A DNA stretch of 64,000 nucleotides from MPNP01 sp026709725 (GTDB lineage: Bacteria; Pseudomonadota; Alphaproteobacteria; Rhodobacterales; Rhodobacteraceae). Every line of letters begins with the position of its first letter. The first letter of the stretch is position 1. Positions 27,658 through 36,611 of the stretch are shown here, one piece after another. The translations under genes and the position numbers were made by a program. Where the stretch lies: positions 1,798,001-1,862,000 of the forward strand of contig OZ241384.1 in NCBI GenBank assembly GCA_965200805.1, read 5' to 3'. The notes under the pieces were generated by a model. That model was not told where the DNA came from and searched no databases. It was given only the letters and a program-made list of their open reading frames with translations.

Positions 27658-28419
27658 TCAGGCATATGCCCCGACTGCGCTTAGTTTGATGATCGTCCCG
27701 GTGTCAAGCAGCCAGGCGAGTGTGTCTTGAAGGGCAAATCCGGCATGAGACTGCGCAGCCGCTGCGATGGCAGCCCCCAGTGTCCTGTTTTGCATGAGAT
27801 GGGAGAGCAGCCTCCATTCGCCTGGCAGGAGCAATCGCACTGCGGGGTCGAAGTGTGTGCGGGTGATCGCAACGGCCTGGCTCTCCTTTGGTGGATTGCG
27901 CCGAACCCCCCTTGTTGTGTCATCCCAGATGCTGAAGACAGGCCAGGGTGAGGCAAGCAGGCGGAATGCCGGTGCAAGCTCGACGTGGACATCGGCAAGG
28001 TTTGCAGTGTCGATGTCCTCAAGGTCGCCCTCTGTCAGGGCCGTGCTGTCGGCAGCATGATATGACTGGCGCAGGGCCCGCTCAATCCGACTGACATCTG
28101 CGAGATAAGGGAGGTGGGCAACCGGTTCGAATGAATCAAGAAACTCTGGAAAATCCATGGCAAATTCCATCATAAGCGGAGTCCGAGGAGGGTATTGGCG
28201 AACAAACTCTCCGGCCATGGCCCGAAAAAATTCCGCACCCACAAGTGTTCCGATTACAGGATAGGCAGACTCGAGTGCCTTGATCAGGCTGACCACGACA
28301 TTATTGCGATAAACGGCAAAACGACGCTCTGTGGCAGACGTTCCACTGACAACCGGAGTGGGGACTGGCTGTCCGGGGTCAAGAACGGCTTCGATGAATG
28401 TGGTTGCCGGGGTGGTCAT
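27658..28419 (-). CDS. bufC: BufC-like DUF2063 protein (MNIO partner)
   Basis: A 253-aa protein with the DUF2063 N-terminal domain: FIEAVLDPGQPVPTPV, RRFAVYRNNVVVSLIKALES, YPVIGTLVGAEFFRAMAGEF and PPRTPLMMEFAMDFPEFLDS are family hallmarks. DUF2063 proteins serve as the peptide-recognition and delivery partner of DUF692 multinuclear iron oxidases. The ATG overlaps the stop of the DUF692 gene (ATGA), so the two are translationally coupled, consistent with a complex. Confidence 0.9.
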   Translation of the reverse strand: MTTPATTFIEAVLDPGQPVPTPVVSGTSATERRFAVYRNNVVVSLIKALESAYPVIGTLVGAEFFRAMAGEFVRQYPPRTPLMMEFAMDFPEFLDSFEPVAHLPYLADVSRIERALRQSYHAADSTALTEGDLEDIDTANLADVHVELAPAFRLLASPWPVFSIWDDTTRGVRRNPPKESQAVAITRTHFDPAVRLLLPGEWRLLSHLMQNRTLGAAIAAAAQSHAGFALQDTLAWLLDTGTIIKLSAVGAYA

Positions 28420-29285
28420 GCGGCAGCGGTGACGACCTCACAATCAAGGACTCTCTGGGCCTTGGCGGCTTCGGCTTCCAGGACATCCCATGCCGGAATT
28501 GCGTCGTCCCACTCGATCAGTGTCGGGGTCGGCCCGACCCGTTTGACAGTCAACTGATAGAGGTTCCAGACCGGGTCGCAGACAGGACTCGCATGGTCGT
28601 CAATGAGCAATGTGTTGCCATCGTCATCTTCATCCTCATCATGTCCCCCAAGATGGATTTCCTGAACCAGATCAAGTGGAAATGAATCGATATAGGCAAT
28701 GGCATCGCGCCTGATATTGATATCGGACACAAAGACATTGTTGACGTCAAGCAGCAGACCGCAGCCTGTTCGCTTTGCCACCTCCCGGATAAAATCGGTC
28801 TCGCTGAGTGTGCTGGTGGAAAATTCCAGATAGCTTGATGGGTTTTCAAGCAGCATCTGACAGTTCAGGGTCTCCTGAACCTCATCAATGTGGTCGCAGA
28901 CCCGTGCAACAGTTTCAGCGTTATAGGGCAGGGGCAGGAGATCATTGAAATAATGCCCCTCATGTGTTGACCAGGCAAGGTGTTCGGAAAAGACCGCCGG
29001 CTCAAGCCAGGCAACCAGCGTTTTAAGGCGGGCCAGATGATCCTTATCCAGCGGTTCATCGCCACCTATAGACAAACCGACGCCATGACAGGACACCGGA
29101 AAGTCCTCCCGAAGGCGGCGCAGTTGTGCAAGAGGCTTCCCGCCGGCCCCCATGTAGTTCTCAGCGTGGATTTCCAGCCACCTGACTGCACCGCTATCGG
29201 CCAGGATCGCATCAAAATGCTGGGCTTTATAACCAACGCCGGGCGCAGCTGGCAGCCCGGGCATGCTCGTGTCGGAAGCGGTCAT
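28416..29285 (-). CDS. bufB: BufB-like DUF692 multinuclear non-heme iron oxidase (MNIO)
   Basis: A 289-aa TIM-barrel protein. Conserved metal-ligand segments are visible: WLEIHAENYMG, SCHGVGLSIGG, VFSEHLAWSTH, LLENPSSYLEF, LLLDVNNVFVS and LVQEIHLGGHDED. The family installs thiooxazole or related modifications on Cys residues of small precursor peptides using iron and oxygen. The ATG at 29285 is used; a TTG lies two codons upstream. An acidic insertion GHDEDEDDDGN follows the HxGGH motif and is longer than I would expect. The operon context with a DUF2282 precursor supports the bufferin role. Confidence 0.93.
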   Translation of the reverse strand: MTASDTSMPGLPAAPGVGYKAQHFDAILADSGAVRWLEIHAENYMGAGGKPLAQLRRLREDFPVSCHGVGLSIGGDEPLDKDHLARLKTLVAWLEPAVFSEHLAWSTHEGHYFNDLLPLPYNAETVARVCDHIDEVQETLNCQMLLENPSSYLEFSTSTLSETDFIREVAKRTGCGLLLDVNNVFVSDINIRRDAIAYIDSFPLDLVQEIHLGGHDEDEDDDGNTLLIDDHASPVCDPVWNLYQLTVKRVGPTPTLIEWDDAIPAWDVLEAEAAKAQRVLDCEVVTAAA

Positions 29286-29368
29286 GATCAAGGCACGATC
29301 ACAGGCGTGGTGACATGCCGCGAATGCGGCATGTCAGAGGTTTCTATCTGTCTTCAGGAGCGGGGCGA

Positions 29369-29656
29369 TCAGCTGGGAAGGTCACGATCAAGGGGCGCGA
29401 GAGAACCCATGCGGTCACCTTCGACAACCATGCCTTCACATGTCCCCTTGGCAACCAGTGTCCAGGCGTTGCCCTGGTAGTCGACTGTTGATGTGCCTGC
29501 GCATGTCGTCCCTTCGCCGGCGGCACAATCATTCTTGCCGGCAAGCGAAATGCCAAAGCACTTCTCTTGTTCCGCAGCCGAGGCCGGCAGACTCTGGGCA
29601 GCAAAGGCTGCTGCAAACGCACCTGCAATTGATGCAGAAAGCAATGTTTTGTTCAT
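29369..29656 (-). CDS. bufA: BufA1-like DUF2282 precursor peptide (bufferin)
   Basis: A 95-aa precursor with a Sec signal peptide (MNKTLLSASIAGAFAAAFAA, cleavage near PASAAEQ) and four cysteines in the mature part: Cys33 (EKCFGIS), Cys44 (KNDCAAG), Cys52 (TTCAGTS) and Cys73 (KGTCEGM). This spacing is that of DUF2282 bufferins, which are modified on Cys by BufB and protect against copper in the periplasm. A GGAGAG lies just upstream of the ATG pair at 29662/29656. No metal-responsive operator is obvious. The gene is 83 bp ahead of bufB. The copper role is family knowledge; whether copper or another metal induces this copy is not visible. Confidence 0.88.
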   Translation of the reverse strand: MNKTLLSASIAGAFAAAFAAQSLPASAAEQEKCFGISLAGKNDCAAGEGTTCAGTSTVDYQGNAWTLVAKGTCEGMVVEGDRMGSLAPLDRDLPS

Positions 29657-29769
29657 ATCCATCTCTCCATAAGGCAAAACGATTTCAGGCAGCATACACC
29701 GGCGCATGTCCGGTGCAAAGGGCCCGCTCGGGAATTAACAAGAATTGACCCTTTGGGGAACCCGGCTCA

Positions 29770-30654
29770 TCACAGGCGGCTGAGCCGTTGCGGCAGACCC
29801 GGGATCTCGACATCAGCCACATAGAGACCCCCGGCATGGGCTGGCGGATCGGAATCGTCCGGACGGCGTTTCTTGCGCAGAGATGTTATGTAGAGCCGCC
29901 GCCGGTCCCGACCGCCGAGGGCAACGCAAGTGGGGCCGGGAGTCGGGACATCAATGGTCTGCAACAAGTTTCCGTCAGGCGAAATGCAGGCAATGCAGCC
30001 GCCCCAGACACGGGCGCTCCAGTAGTTTCCCCTGCTGTCAACTGTCCCGCCATCGGGCAGCCCGGGCGCGACATCCTTCGATGCCAGTGGATCGAATTCG
30101 TTGAATGCGGGGAGGCCCGCAGAAATATCGAAGCGTCTGAGTGTGCCAACCGGGGTATCTGTCAGATACATTGTTGAACCATCGACAGAGAAGGCAGTGC
30201 CATTGCTGGTTCGGACTCCCCCAAGAATTCTGGTTAGCACCCCCGCAGATGACAAATGGTAGAATGATGAGATCGCACCTCTTTCTTCCGGGTCAGGATG
30301 CTCGTTGTAGGTGCCGAAGACAATCCCCCCGGAAGGCTCAACGTCACCATCATTGCACCGGGTATGCGGCAGATCCTCCTCTAGCGTGCAGATGGGTGTG
30401 AACGCTGTGAGGTCCTGATTGGCCAGAACAATCTGTTTCGGGAAGCCAACCACAAAACCATCAGACTCGCGTGGCAGAATAAAGCAAGCCCGATCAGGCA
30501 GGGGGTAGACGGTCAGGGTCTCTTCATTTGCAAGTCGAAAGGCCTGTTTCCCCTCAATATCAGTCCACCAGAGACAACCGTCTCGCGGGTCTTCAAAACA
30601 GCATTCGCCAAGAGTATTCCTGCCATCAAGCAGGAGATGTGAATGTGGTGACAT
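29770..30654 (-). CDS. SMP-30/gluconolactonase family protein
   Basis: A 294-aa six-bladed propeller enzyme. The metal-ligand signatures of the family are present in order: LGECCFEDPRDGCLWWTDI (Glu), TRCNDGDVEPSGGIVFGTY (Asn), TSNGTAFSVDGSTMYLTD (Asn) and LPDGGTVDSRGNYWSARVWG (Asp). Such lactonases hydrolyse sugar lactones in the cytoplasm. The substrate is unknown; a sugar-acid pathway is plausible because an L-fuconolactone route is encoded elsewhere in the window. It stands apart from the bufferin operon by about 110 bp and could be a separate transcript. Confidence 0.88.
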   Translation of the reverse strand: MSPHSHLLLDGRNTLGECCFEDPRDGCLWWTDIEGKQAFRLANEETLTVYPLPDRACFILPRESDGFVVGFPKQIVLANQDLTAFTPICTLEEDLPHTRCNDGDVEPSGGIVFGTYNEHPDPEERGAISSFYHLSSAGVLTRILGGVRTSNGTAFSVDGSTMYLTDTPVGTLRRFDISAGLPAFNEFDPLASKDVAPGLPDGGTVDSRGNYWSARVWGGCIACISPDGNLLQTIDVPTPGPTCVALGGRDRRRLYITSLRKKRRPDDSDPPAHAGGLYVADVEIPGLPQRLSRL

Positions 30655-30796
30655 TTAATCAGTTTCCTCCACAGCCGGATCATCGCGCCGGATTGCTGGC
30701 ACTCGGGAGGTCCTTACAGCATCGGAGCCGCAAACGCACTGTCCGACCAGTTTGAGACGGTGCGGCTGCATCCCCTTACAGGCGATGACCATTGCC

Positions 30797-31477
30797 TCAG
30801 ACGTATGAGAGGACCAGGGCACGGGTTGAGTCCGGCAGGTCCGCCGTTGTCAATTCGATGCTGGACGTACAGGCAAAATCAACCTGGTCTGCAGCAAATA
30901 TCTGGAGAAATTCAGTGATGAAGTGCATGTTCTGCGGCTTGTAGCAAAGGGTCCGGAAATGCATGGGGATGACAAGCGGCGGCTTGAGATGTGCAATGAT
31001 TCGCTGCAATTCGGCAATCTCAATAACCGGAAACCCGCCGGCATGGCTCAACAGGACATCGCACCCCTCAAAGAAGGCCATCTGGTCGTCTGAAAAGGGA
31101 TTGCCCATATCGCCCATATGACCGATCGAGAGACCATCAATCGTGAAGCGGTACATTGCATTTTGATCAGGATGCCCACTCGGGTGATCAAGACTTTCCA
31201 TGGCTTCAATGGCACGAAACTCAATGCCCCGGACTGCAGCCCTGCCCGTGTCCAGGGCAAGTTGCAGGGCATCAATGACTGACGCATCCTTTCGCCTCGG
31301 TACGAGGTGGTCGTTGTCATGGTAATCGTCATTGCTGCTTGATTTGATGACAATATCAGCAGGCTCGATGAATGGCTTGAAGCCGGTCTTTTCGGGGTCA
31401 TAAGGGTCGGTGTAGATCCTGAGAGCGTCGCGGCTCTCAATCGCAAAACACGCCTGTCCGTACCATGTGATCTTCAT
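30797..31477 (-). CDS. MBL-fold metal-dependent hydrolase-like protein with altered metal motif
   Basis: About 226 aa, starting at the ATG at 31477 with GGGAGCAG nearby (a longer frame to 31537 lacks similarity). It fits the UPF0173-type metallo-beta-lactamase fold: MKITWYGQACFAIESRDALR at the N-terminus, later SIGHMGDMGNPFSDDQ, LLSHAGGFPVIEIAEL and PLVIPMHFRT. The usual HxHxDH motif is replaced by SSSNDDYHDNDH, so the first His ligands are missing. Either the metal site is altered or the protein has lost activity. The function is unknown. Confidence 0.75.
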   Translation of the reverse strand: MKITWYGQACFAIESRDALRIYTDPYDPEKTGFKPFIEPADIVIKSSSNDDYHDNDHLVPRRKDASVIDALQLALDTGRAAVRGIEFRAIEAMESLDHPSGHPDQNAMYRFTIDGLSIGHMGDMGNPFSDDQMAFFEGCDVLLSHAGGFPVIEIAELQRIIAHLKPPLVIPMHFRTLCYKPQNMHFITEFLQIFAADQVDFACTSSIELTTADLPDSTRALVLSYV

Positions 31478-31617
31478 CACTGCTCCCTTCATTTTTTGCA
31501 GAGCGAGGACTTTCCGACGGATAAGGAGTCCGGGCACTGAATGGACCAGGGCCGGATCCGGTGCTTCGCACTGGATTCATTGTCCGGTACGGAAGATTCC
31601 CCATATCTCCAGGCAGA

Positions 31618-32022
31618 TTAGGGGGACCAGCCTTCGGGGGCAAGTTCGAAGTGTTCAAATTCAAATCCCGGGCTGACTGTGCAGCCAGCGAGCCCCCACC
31701 CATCACCAGCCTTCGTGGACTGCCAGACCCCTGCCGGGATGATGACCTGCGGTCGGGCACCCGACGCGATATCGGGTCCCAGACGATACATCACTGTTTT
31801 GTCCTCATGAACGAGGACGGTCATCGGTGTCCCTGCGTACCAGTGCCAGATCTCTGTACTGTCCACCCGGTGCCAATGAGACTCCTGACCGGCTTCCAGC
31901 AGAAAATAGATTGCCGTCCCCGCCGCGCGCGGCTGCCCGCCTTCACGCCATGTCTCCCTGTACCAACCGCCCTCCGGATGGGGCTGAAGGCCAAGCATAT
32001 CAATGATCGTCCGGGTGTCCAT
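31618..32022 (-). CDS. DUF985 cupin-domain protein
   Basis: A 134-aa protein whose ATG at 32022 is followed by the typical cupin start DTRTIIDMLGLQPHPEGGWY. It continues RETWREGG, GTAIYFLLEAGQESHWHRVD, STEIWHWYAGTPMTVLV and VIIPAGVWQSTKAGDGWGLA, matching DUF985 cupins. Residues H, H and E around SHWHRVDSTE correspond to the cupin metal-binding motif. The reaction is unknown for this family. A much longer frame upstream (to 32481) is noise through a GC-rich element. Confidence 0.88.
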   Translation of the reverse strand: MDTRTIIDMLGLQPHPEGGWYRETWREGGQPRAAGTAIYFLLEAGQESHWHRVDSTEIWHWYAGTPMTVLVHEDKTVMYRLGPDIASGARPQVIIPAGVWQSTKAGDGWGLAGCTVSPGFEFEHFELAPEGWSP

Positions 32023-32183
32023 GCAACCCTTGTGTCCTTCGCTGTGTAATTTGGGAGAGGCATCCGGTCCCACTCCAGGATGATACAGCACCCTCAAATT
32101 CAGCCTTGCATTCTGCCATGCAGCCCAACCATCACCAATCACGAGCATAGCGCGTCCCTCATGGCCTGACAAGACCCTCTTCC
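32023..32183. other. Intergenic DNA between the cupin gene and the GC-rich element
   Basis: No gene or RNA is recognised. It includes the leader of the cupin gene (minus strand). The stretch has ordinary base composition compared with the GC-rich element that begins at 32184. Confidence 0.5.
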
Positions 32184-32393
32184 CCCAATCACCGCCCCAT
32201 TCCCCGAATCCGCCGGGGCCCATTTCTCCCGGAGTCCCGCCCCCGGGTTTCCGCCGGTCTTGCCAATTTCGGGATCGGGAAAACCCGCACCCGTGCACCC
32301 CGGGCACCGGTTCCTGCCCGCCTGTCGGGCCAGCATGCCCGGAGAGTGATGACGCCCCCGTGGCGGATTCGGGGAATGAGGGTGGAGATTGGG
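32184..32393. mobile_element. 210-bp inverted-repeat element related to the GC-rich element family
   Basis: A GC-rich, non-coding block with imperfect terminal inverted repeats of about 40 bp. The left end begins CCCAATCACCGCCCCATTCC at 32184, and the right end read on the minus strand begins CCCAATCTCCACCCTCATTC; both continue into CCCGAATCCGCC. These ends are clearly related to the 'B' end of the elements at 11095-11230 and 52925-53060. The interior is unrelated to coding DNA. The structure is typical of a miniature inverted-repeat element; no target-site duplication is obvious. Confidence 0.6.
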
Positions 32394-32606
32394 CAACCGG
32401 GCGGCCTTGCCATCTGTGTTGCATTCTGACACATTGACATAATTCGACACACGGCAGGAACATGATGGATCGGCATGACACACCCGAGTTTTCCGAACTG
32501 ATGACCCGCGCCGACTGCCGTCTCCAACCCCTCCGCGGGGAGCCGAGCAGGGCGTCACGCCCGCCATCCGGACTCTTGGCATCACCCTCCAGAGGAGAAT
32601 CGATAC
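32394..32606. other. Leader region before the orphan gene
   Basis: A short gap after the 210-bp element. It contains a purine-rich AGAGGAG at about 32591-32597 serving the GTG start at 32607. No further feature is recognised. Confidence 0.45.
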
Positions 32607-33335
32607 GTGGCTCTCACATTCGACGATCTTCCTGACAACACAGAGGAAGCGTTCTCCGCGTATGAGGCAAGAGTGAAAGACAGCTGCGAAGAACAAATGA
32701 CTGGCGACAGGCAATACCACACGGATAGGGATGGTAATTGCGAAGGGTTGTATGTGACGGCAATCGTCGCCTTCCTTGATGAAGACTCCATCGATTCGAA
32801 CATGGAGGATATATCAGAACTCGATGACGATGAGTTCCTCAAGGAGCTTGGTCGGTTTAAGTCAAAAGTGGAATATGTGTCCATCCGATTCAATCTGCGC
32901 CCCCATCGCATCAAAGCGGGCGTAATCGGCACAATCATCTCAATTGAAAGCAGATACAAGGCTGCGACTGGCGCGCGCCTAGAGAAGATCAGAAAGATTG
33001 TGAATCAGGAAGCTGACGAGGGGTCCAAGCGGGACAAGATCTTCACCAAGATCCCGGATCTGCAGTCCGAAATCGACAGGGATATGACAACCATTGATGC
33101 GGCTTTTGGCCGATGGCTTGATTTGGGCAGGGCGATCGGTGATTTTGCTGAAAGTGTGAGGTTCGCCATTGACCAGTTTGAGCGCATCGCGAACCTATTC
33201 CTGAAGCACATGAACAGGGGTGATGTCTCGCCGCAGCCGGAGCGCCCGAAGATGCCGCCGAGAACAGCCAAGGAAGCACTTTCGTCGGGCTTGGGTGATG
33301 ACATCCCCTTTTGGAGAGTCCCGCAAACTGCGTGA
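32607..33335 (+). CDS. Orphan protein of unknown function, coupled to an AAA/nuclease gene
   Basis: A 242-aa unrecognised protein with a GTG start and AGAGGAG 9 bp upstream. It is rich in charged residues, with an acidic stretch (EDISELDDDEFLKELG, about 68-82), a predicted helical C-terminal half (IDQFERIANLFLKH, about 190-203), and a Pro-rich tail. Codon use and local GC are noticeably lower than in the AAA gene that follows, so the two have different histories. The stop overlaps the start of the next gene (TGATG at 33333-33337), suggesting co-translation. I do not recognise any domain. Confidence 0.55.
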   Translation: MALTFDDLPDNTEEAFSAYEARVKDSCEEQMTGDRQYHTDRDGNCEGLYVTAIVAFLDEDSIDSNMEDISELDDDEFLKELGRFKSKVEYVSIRFNLRPHRIKAGVIGTIISIESRYKAATGARLEKIRKIVNQEADEGSKRDKIFTKIPDLQSEIDRDMTTIDAAFGRWLDLGRAIGDFAESVRFAIDQFERIANLFLKHMNRGDVSPQPERPKMPPRTAKEALSSGLGDDIPFWRVPQTA

Positions 33336-34910
33336 TGATTGTTATGACCCCACACCACCTGCCCATCGGCATCCAGGACTTCGCAACGATCAGGAGCGAA
33401 GACTTCTACTGTGTCGACAAGACCCCCTCATCCGGCAGCTGGTGGCGGGTGGCCGCCACCACTTCCTCTCCCGCCCCGCCGCCTCGGCAAGAGCCTGCTC
33501 CTCGACACGCTCCGGGCCCTCTTCGCGGGCCAGGAGGCCCTGTTCCGGGGCCTGGCCATCCATGACCACCGGGACTGGGCCGCACCGCCGCATCCGGTGC
33601 TGCGACTGAGCTTTGACGGGAGATACAGCACACCGGGGGAGATCGAGGGAGATGTTCTTGAGCAGCTGGAGGCCGTCGAGGATGAGTATGGCCTCACGCC
33701 AGGGAGCATGTCCAATACAGGACCGCGGCGGCTCCGCAACCTTCTGGACCGTCTCCACCACACGACCGGGCAGCAGGCGGTGGTCCTCGTGGATGAGTAT
33801 GACAAACCCATCCTCGATGCATTGCCCGACCCCGACCGGGCCCGCGCCAACCGGGAGTCCCTGCGCGGCATCTACGGCATCATCAGGGACAGCGCCGCCC
33901 ATGTCCGCTTCGTCCTCGTCACCGGTGTCGGCATGGTCTCCAGGGTCGGCCTGCTCTCCGATCTCAACAACCTCAAGGACATCAGCCTCGATCCCCGCTT
34001 CGCCACCATCTGCGGCTGCACCGACGCCGATCCCGACACGGTGTTCGCGCCCGAGCGTGATGGATTGGACCGGGAGGCCATCCGCACCCGGTGCAACGGC
34101 TACAGCCGGCGGGGCGACGCGCGTCTCCGCAACCCCTTCGATGTCCTGCCTCTCCTGCGGAAACGGGAGTTCCGCCCCTGCTGGTTCCGGGCCGGCGCCC
34201 CGCGCTTCCTCTTCGAGACATTGAAGGCCGGATCGGTCGGCCCCATGGAGCCGGAGGGACGCCTGGCCGACCGGTCCCCGGTCGCGAGGTTCGAAGGGGG
34301 CGGCATCAGTGCCGAGGCCCTCCTCTTCCAGACCGGGCCCCTCACCGTCGCAGGCGAGCGGAGCGACGGCTTCGACACCCTCCACAAGCCGGACCATCCC
34401 AACCGGGAGGTGCGCATCAGCCTGAACCGGGGACTGCTCCGGCATCTGGGCAGGGCGGTCACGGAGGCAGTGGGTCAGGGCCGTGATCTCTGCACCCGTC
34501 TCGGGACAGGTGACCCCGAAGGCTTCGCGGAGACCCTCAGGGCCTGGCCGGCCGGCATTCCCTGCCAGGGGCACGCCGCAGGCGCCCGCGCCCGCTACGC
34601 GGCCTGGCATGCCGGTCTCCTGCATGTGTGCTTCCGTTCCATCGGGGTGGCGGTGCGCGCGGAAGAGGCCTCCGGCCATGGCCGGGCCGACATGGTGGTC
34701 CATCTCGGGGATCAGGTGTTCATTCTCGAGTTCAAGATGGCGGACAGTGCGGATGCCGCTGACGCCGCACTCGACGCCGCCTTCACCCGGATGCGGGAGA
34801 AGGGGTATGCGGAGGGATGCCGGGACCATGACGGGCCCGTCCATCTCATCGCCATCGCCTGCGGGCGGGAGGCGCGCAGCCTCTTGGAGGTGCGGGCGGA
34901 GCGGGTGTGA
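33335..34910 (+). pseudogene. AAA-ATPase-like plus PD-(D/E)XK nuclease (DUF1703) gene, two frameshifts
   Basis: Frame 1 from 33335 reads HLPIGIQDFATIRSEDFYCVDKTP, frame 2 reads LIRQLVAGGRHHFLSRP, then frame 3 reads RRLGKSLLLDTLRALFAGQE to the stop at 34910. The first frameshift lies in the run of C at 33423-33427 and the second in the C run at 33474-33477; each could be a single lost C. Downstream are Walker B-like VVLVDEYDKPILDAL, the AAA sensor region FVLVTGVGMVSRVGLLSDLN, and at the C-terminus the nuclease-type GRADMVVHLGDQVFILEFK core (D...E-x-K). The family often occurs in high copy number. GC is far higher than in core genes. Confidence 0.85.
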
Positions 34911-35136
34911 TTGCGTGAGGGGACAGGTCGCATCCATTGGCTCTGGAGCCCATTGTCTCCGGCACGGATGGTGGGTTCGCAGTACCCCGTGAAGCCTGTC
35001 CCTCCCGCAAGTGTCGCTCCGGATGCTTGCGCAGCCGCATCGCCGGCCACCCTGAACACGCCGCCCACTGCAGGCCCCGTTTCCCGAGCGCTTTCGCAAT
35101 CATGGACGAACTGATCTCCCGTTTACCGGGGGTTCG

Positions 35137-35508
35137 GTGGTGCTTCGCTTCCCCGCAACTCTCATTGATCGGATTGATCTTGCATTCCGACATTGTGCCA
35201 ATGATAGCGCGAACGATTCATGTTACGGTCTGATCTTGACCGACAAAGGGCCGGAGATCACACTTTATCGGATTGCGAAGGACGAATTAACCTCAAGTGT
35301 TTTCGCTGCATGTGCTGGAAATAAGGGTGCCAGAACAGCGTTTATCGGATCGGATGATCAGACAGGCGCTGATCAGGCTTATCGTGCCGGACCAGCCCTT
35401 GATGGATGCCTCATCAATGATGTGAGACATCCTGATTGTCTCAATGCTGCAGTGGTGGACGGCAGTTGTGAGGAGGATGGAGCCAGCCAAATGCTTGGGC
35501 AATTCTGA
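35137..35508 (+). CDS. Possible small hypothetical protein, weak
   Basis: A 123-codon frame. It lacks a good ribosome-binding site and has no recognised domain; part of the sequence looks weakly protein-like (GLILTDKGPEITLYRIAKDE). The surrounding 34911-35655 region otherwise has no gene. This may be a decayed gene or chance; I keep it only because composition and length are better than those of the other frames here. Confidence 0.25.
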   Translation: MVLRFPATLIDRIDLAFRHCANDSANDSCYGLILTDKGPEITLYRIAKDELTSSVFAACAGNKGARTAFIGSDDQTGADQAYRAGPALDGCLINDVRHPDCLNAAVVDGSCEEDGASQMLGQF

Positions 35509-35655
35509 TTCTGTGTCTGGATACGGATTGGTGCAATTGATTCATATCAACGTTGCTGCTGACAGAGGCAGGGTTCTGTGCTGCTCCTGACCCGCTTGCG
35601 ATGATTTCAATTGAGGGTAATGGGGCCTTTGTTGCAAGATCAAGGCACCTGAATC

Positions 35656-36537
35656 ATGAACAGAACAGATCAATTCCAGAGGAAACCCGGATTCATTGCG
35701 GCTCTCGACCAGAGCGGAGGATCCACGCCGGGGACCCTGGCACGGTACGGAATTCCAGAGACGGCCTATCAGGGCGATGAGGCCATGTACGAACATGTGC
35801 ACAGCATGCGCATTCGGATTTTGACCGCGCCGGCGTTTTCCGGTCAGCACATTTTGGCAACGATTCTTTTTCAGGGGACAGCAGACCGGGATGTGAACGG
35901 CAGCCCGCTCCCCCGATGGCTCTGGGATGAGTTGGGCATTCTTCCGATCCTCAAGGTGGATATCGGCCTGGCAGATGCCAAGGATGGCATGCAATTCATG
36001 CTTCCGATTCCTGATCTTGATGACACGCTGGCAGCAGCCAGAGAGCGGGGCATTTTTGGGACCAAGATGCGTTCGGTGATTGCCGGATGGTCGGAGGATG
36101 GCATTCGTGCGCTTGTCGATCAGCAATTTGACTACGCATGCCGGATTTCGGCCTGTGGATTGGTGCCGATTGTCGAGCCGGAAGTCTCGATTTCCTGTCC
36201 GGAGAAGCAACGCTGTGAAGAGAGACTTGTTGAGGAAATCACATCCCGGCTTGATGCATTGACCGGCACAACCCGGGTGGCTCTCAAACTGACCCTGCCG
36301 GATATCGACAACCAGTACAAGGACCTGATCCAGCACCCGCGTGTTGTCCGGGTAACAGCATTGTCAGGCGGGTATGACCAGGACCAGGCTTGCCGACGAC
36401 TGGCTGCCAACACGGGCATGATCGCGAGCTTTTCCCGTGCTTTCACCGAGGGGTTGCGGGTTGATCAGTCCGACGAGGAATTCAACGAGATTCTGGCCAG
36501 CAGTATCAGATCAATTTACGCCGCATCCATTACGTGA
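35656..36537 (+). CDS. Class I fructose-bisphosphate aldolase
   Basis: A 293-aa aldolase of the Staphylococcus-like class I group: KPGFIAALDQSGGSTPGTLA, YGIPE, RIRILTAPAFSGQHILATIL, GIFGTKMRSVIAGWSEDGIR, VPIVEPEVSISCPEK, RVALKLTLPDIDNQYKDL with the Schiff-base lysine, and RVTALSGGYDQDQACRRLAA near the C-terminus. It splits fructose 1,6-bisphosphate in glycolysis and gluconeogenesis, with no metal needed. The length is normal for this group. Confidence 0.94.
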   Translation: MNRTDQFQRKPGFIAALDQSGGSTPGTLARYGIPETAYQGDEAMYEHVHSMRIRILTAPAFSGQHILATILFQGTADRDVNGSPLPRWLWDELGILPILKVDIGLADAKDGMQFMLPIPDLDDTLAAARERGIFGTKMRSVIAGWSEDGIRALVDQQFDYACRISACGLVPIVEPEVSISCPEKQRCEERLVEEITSRLDALTGTTRVALKLTLPDIDNQYKDLIQHPRVVRVTALSGGYDQDQACRRLAANTGMIASFSRAFTEGLRVDQSDEEFNEILASSIRSIYAASIT

Positions 36538-36611
36538 GCCGGGGCCGTTTCATGCTGGCGATGGATGCCCGCCTGCTCCATCCGCGCTGTGAGGATGGAG
36601 CGGTCTGAATT

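Noticed and set aside
31618..32481. A 287-aa version of the cupin gene
   Set aside because: The extra 150 residues read through the GC-rich 210-bp element; the family N-terminus begins at 32022.
33390..35099. A 569-codon open frame on the minus strand
   Set aside because: It lies opposite the AAA/nuclease gene in very GC-rich DNA, where antisense frames stay open by composition. It has no domain signature and no ribosome-binding site.
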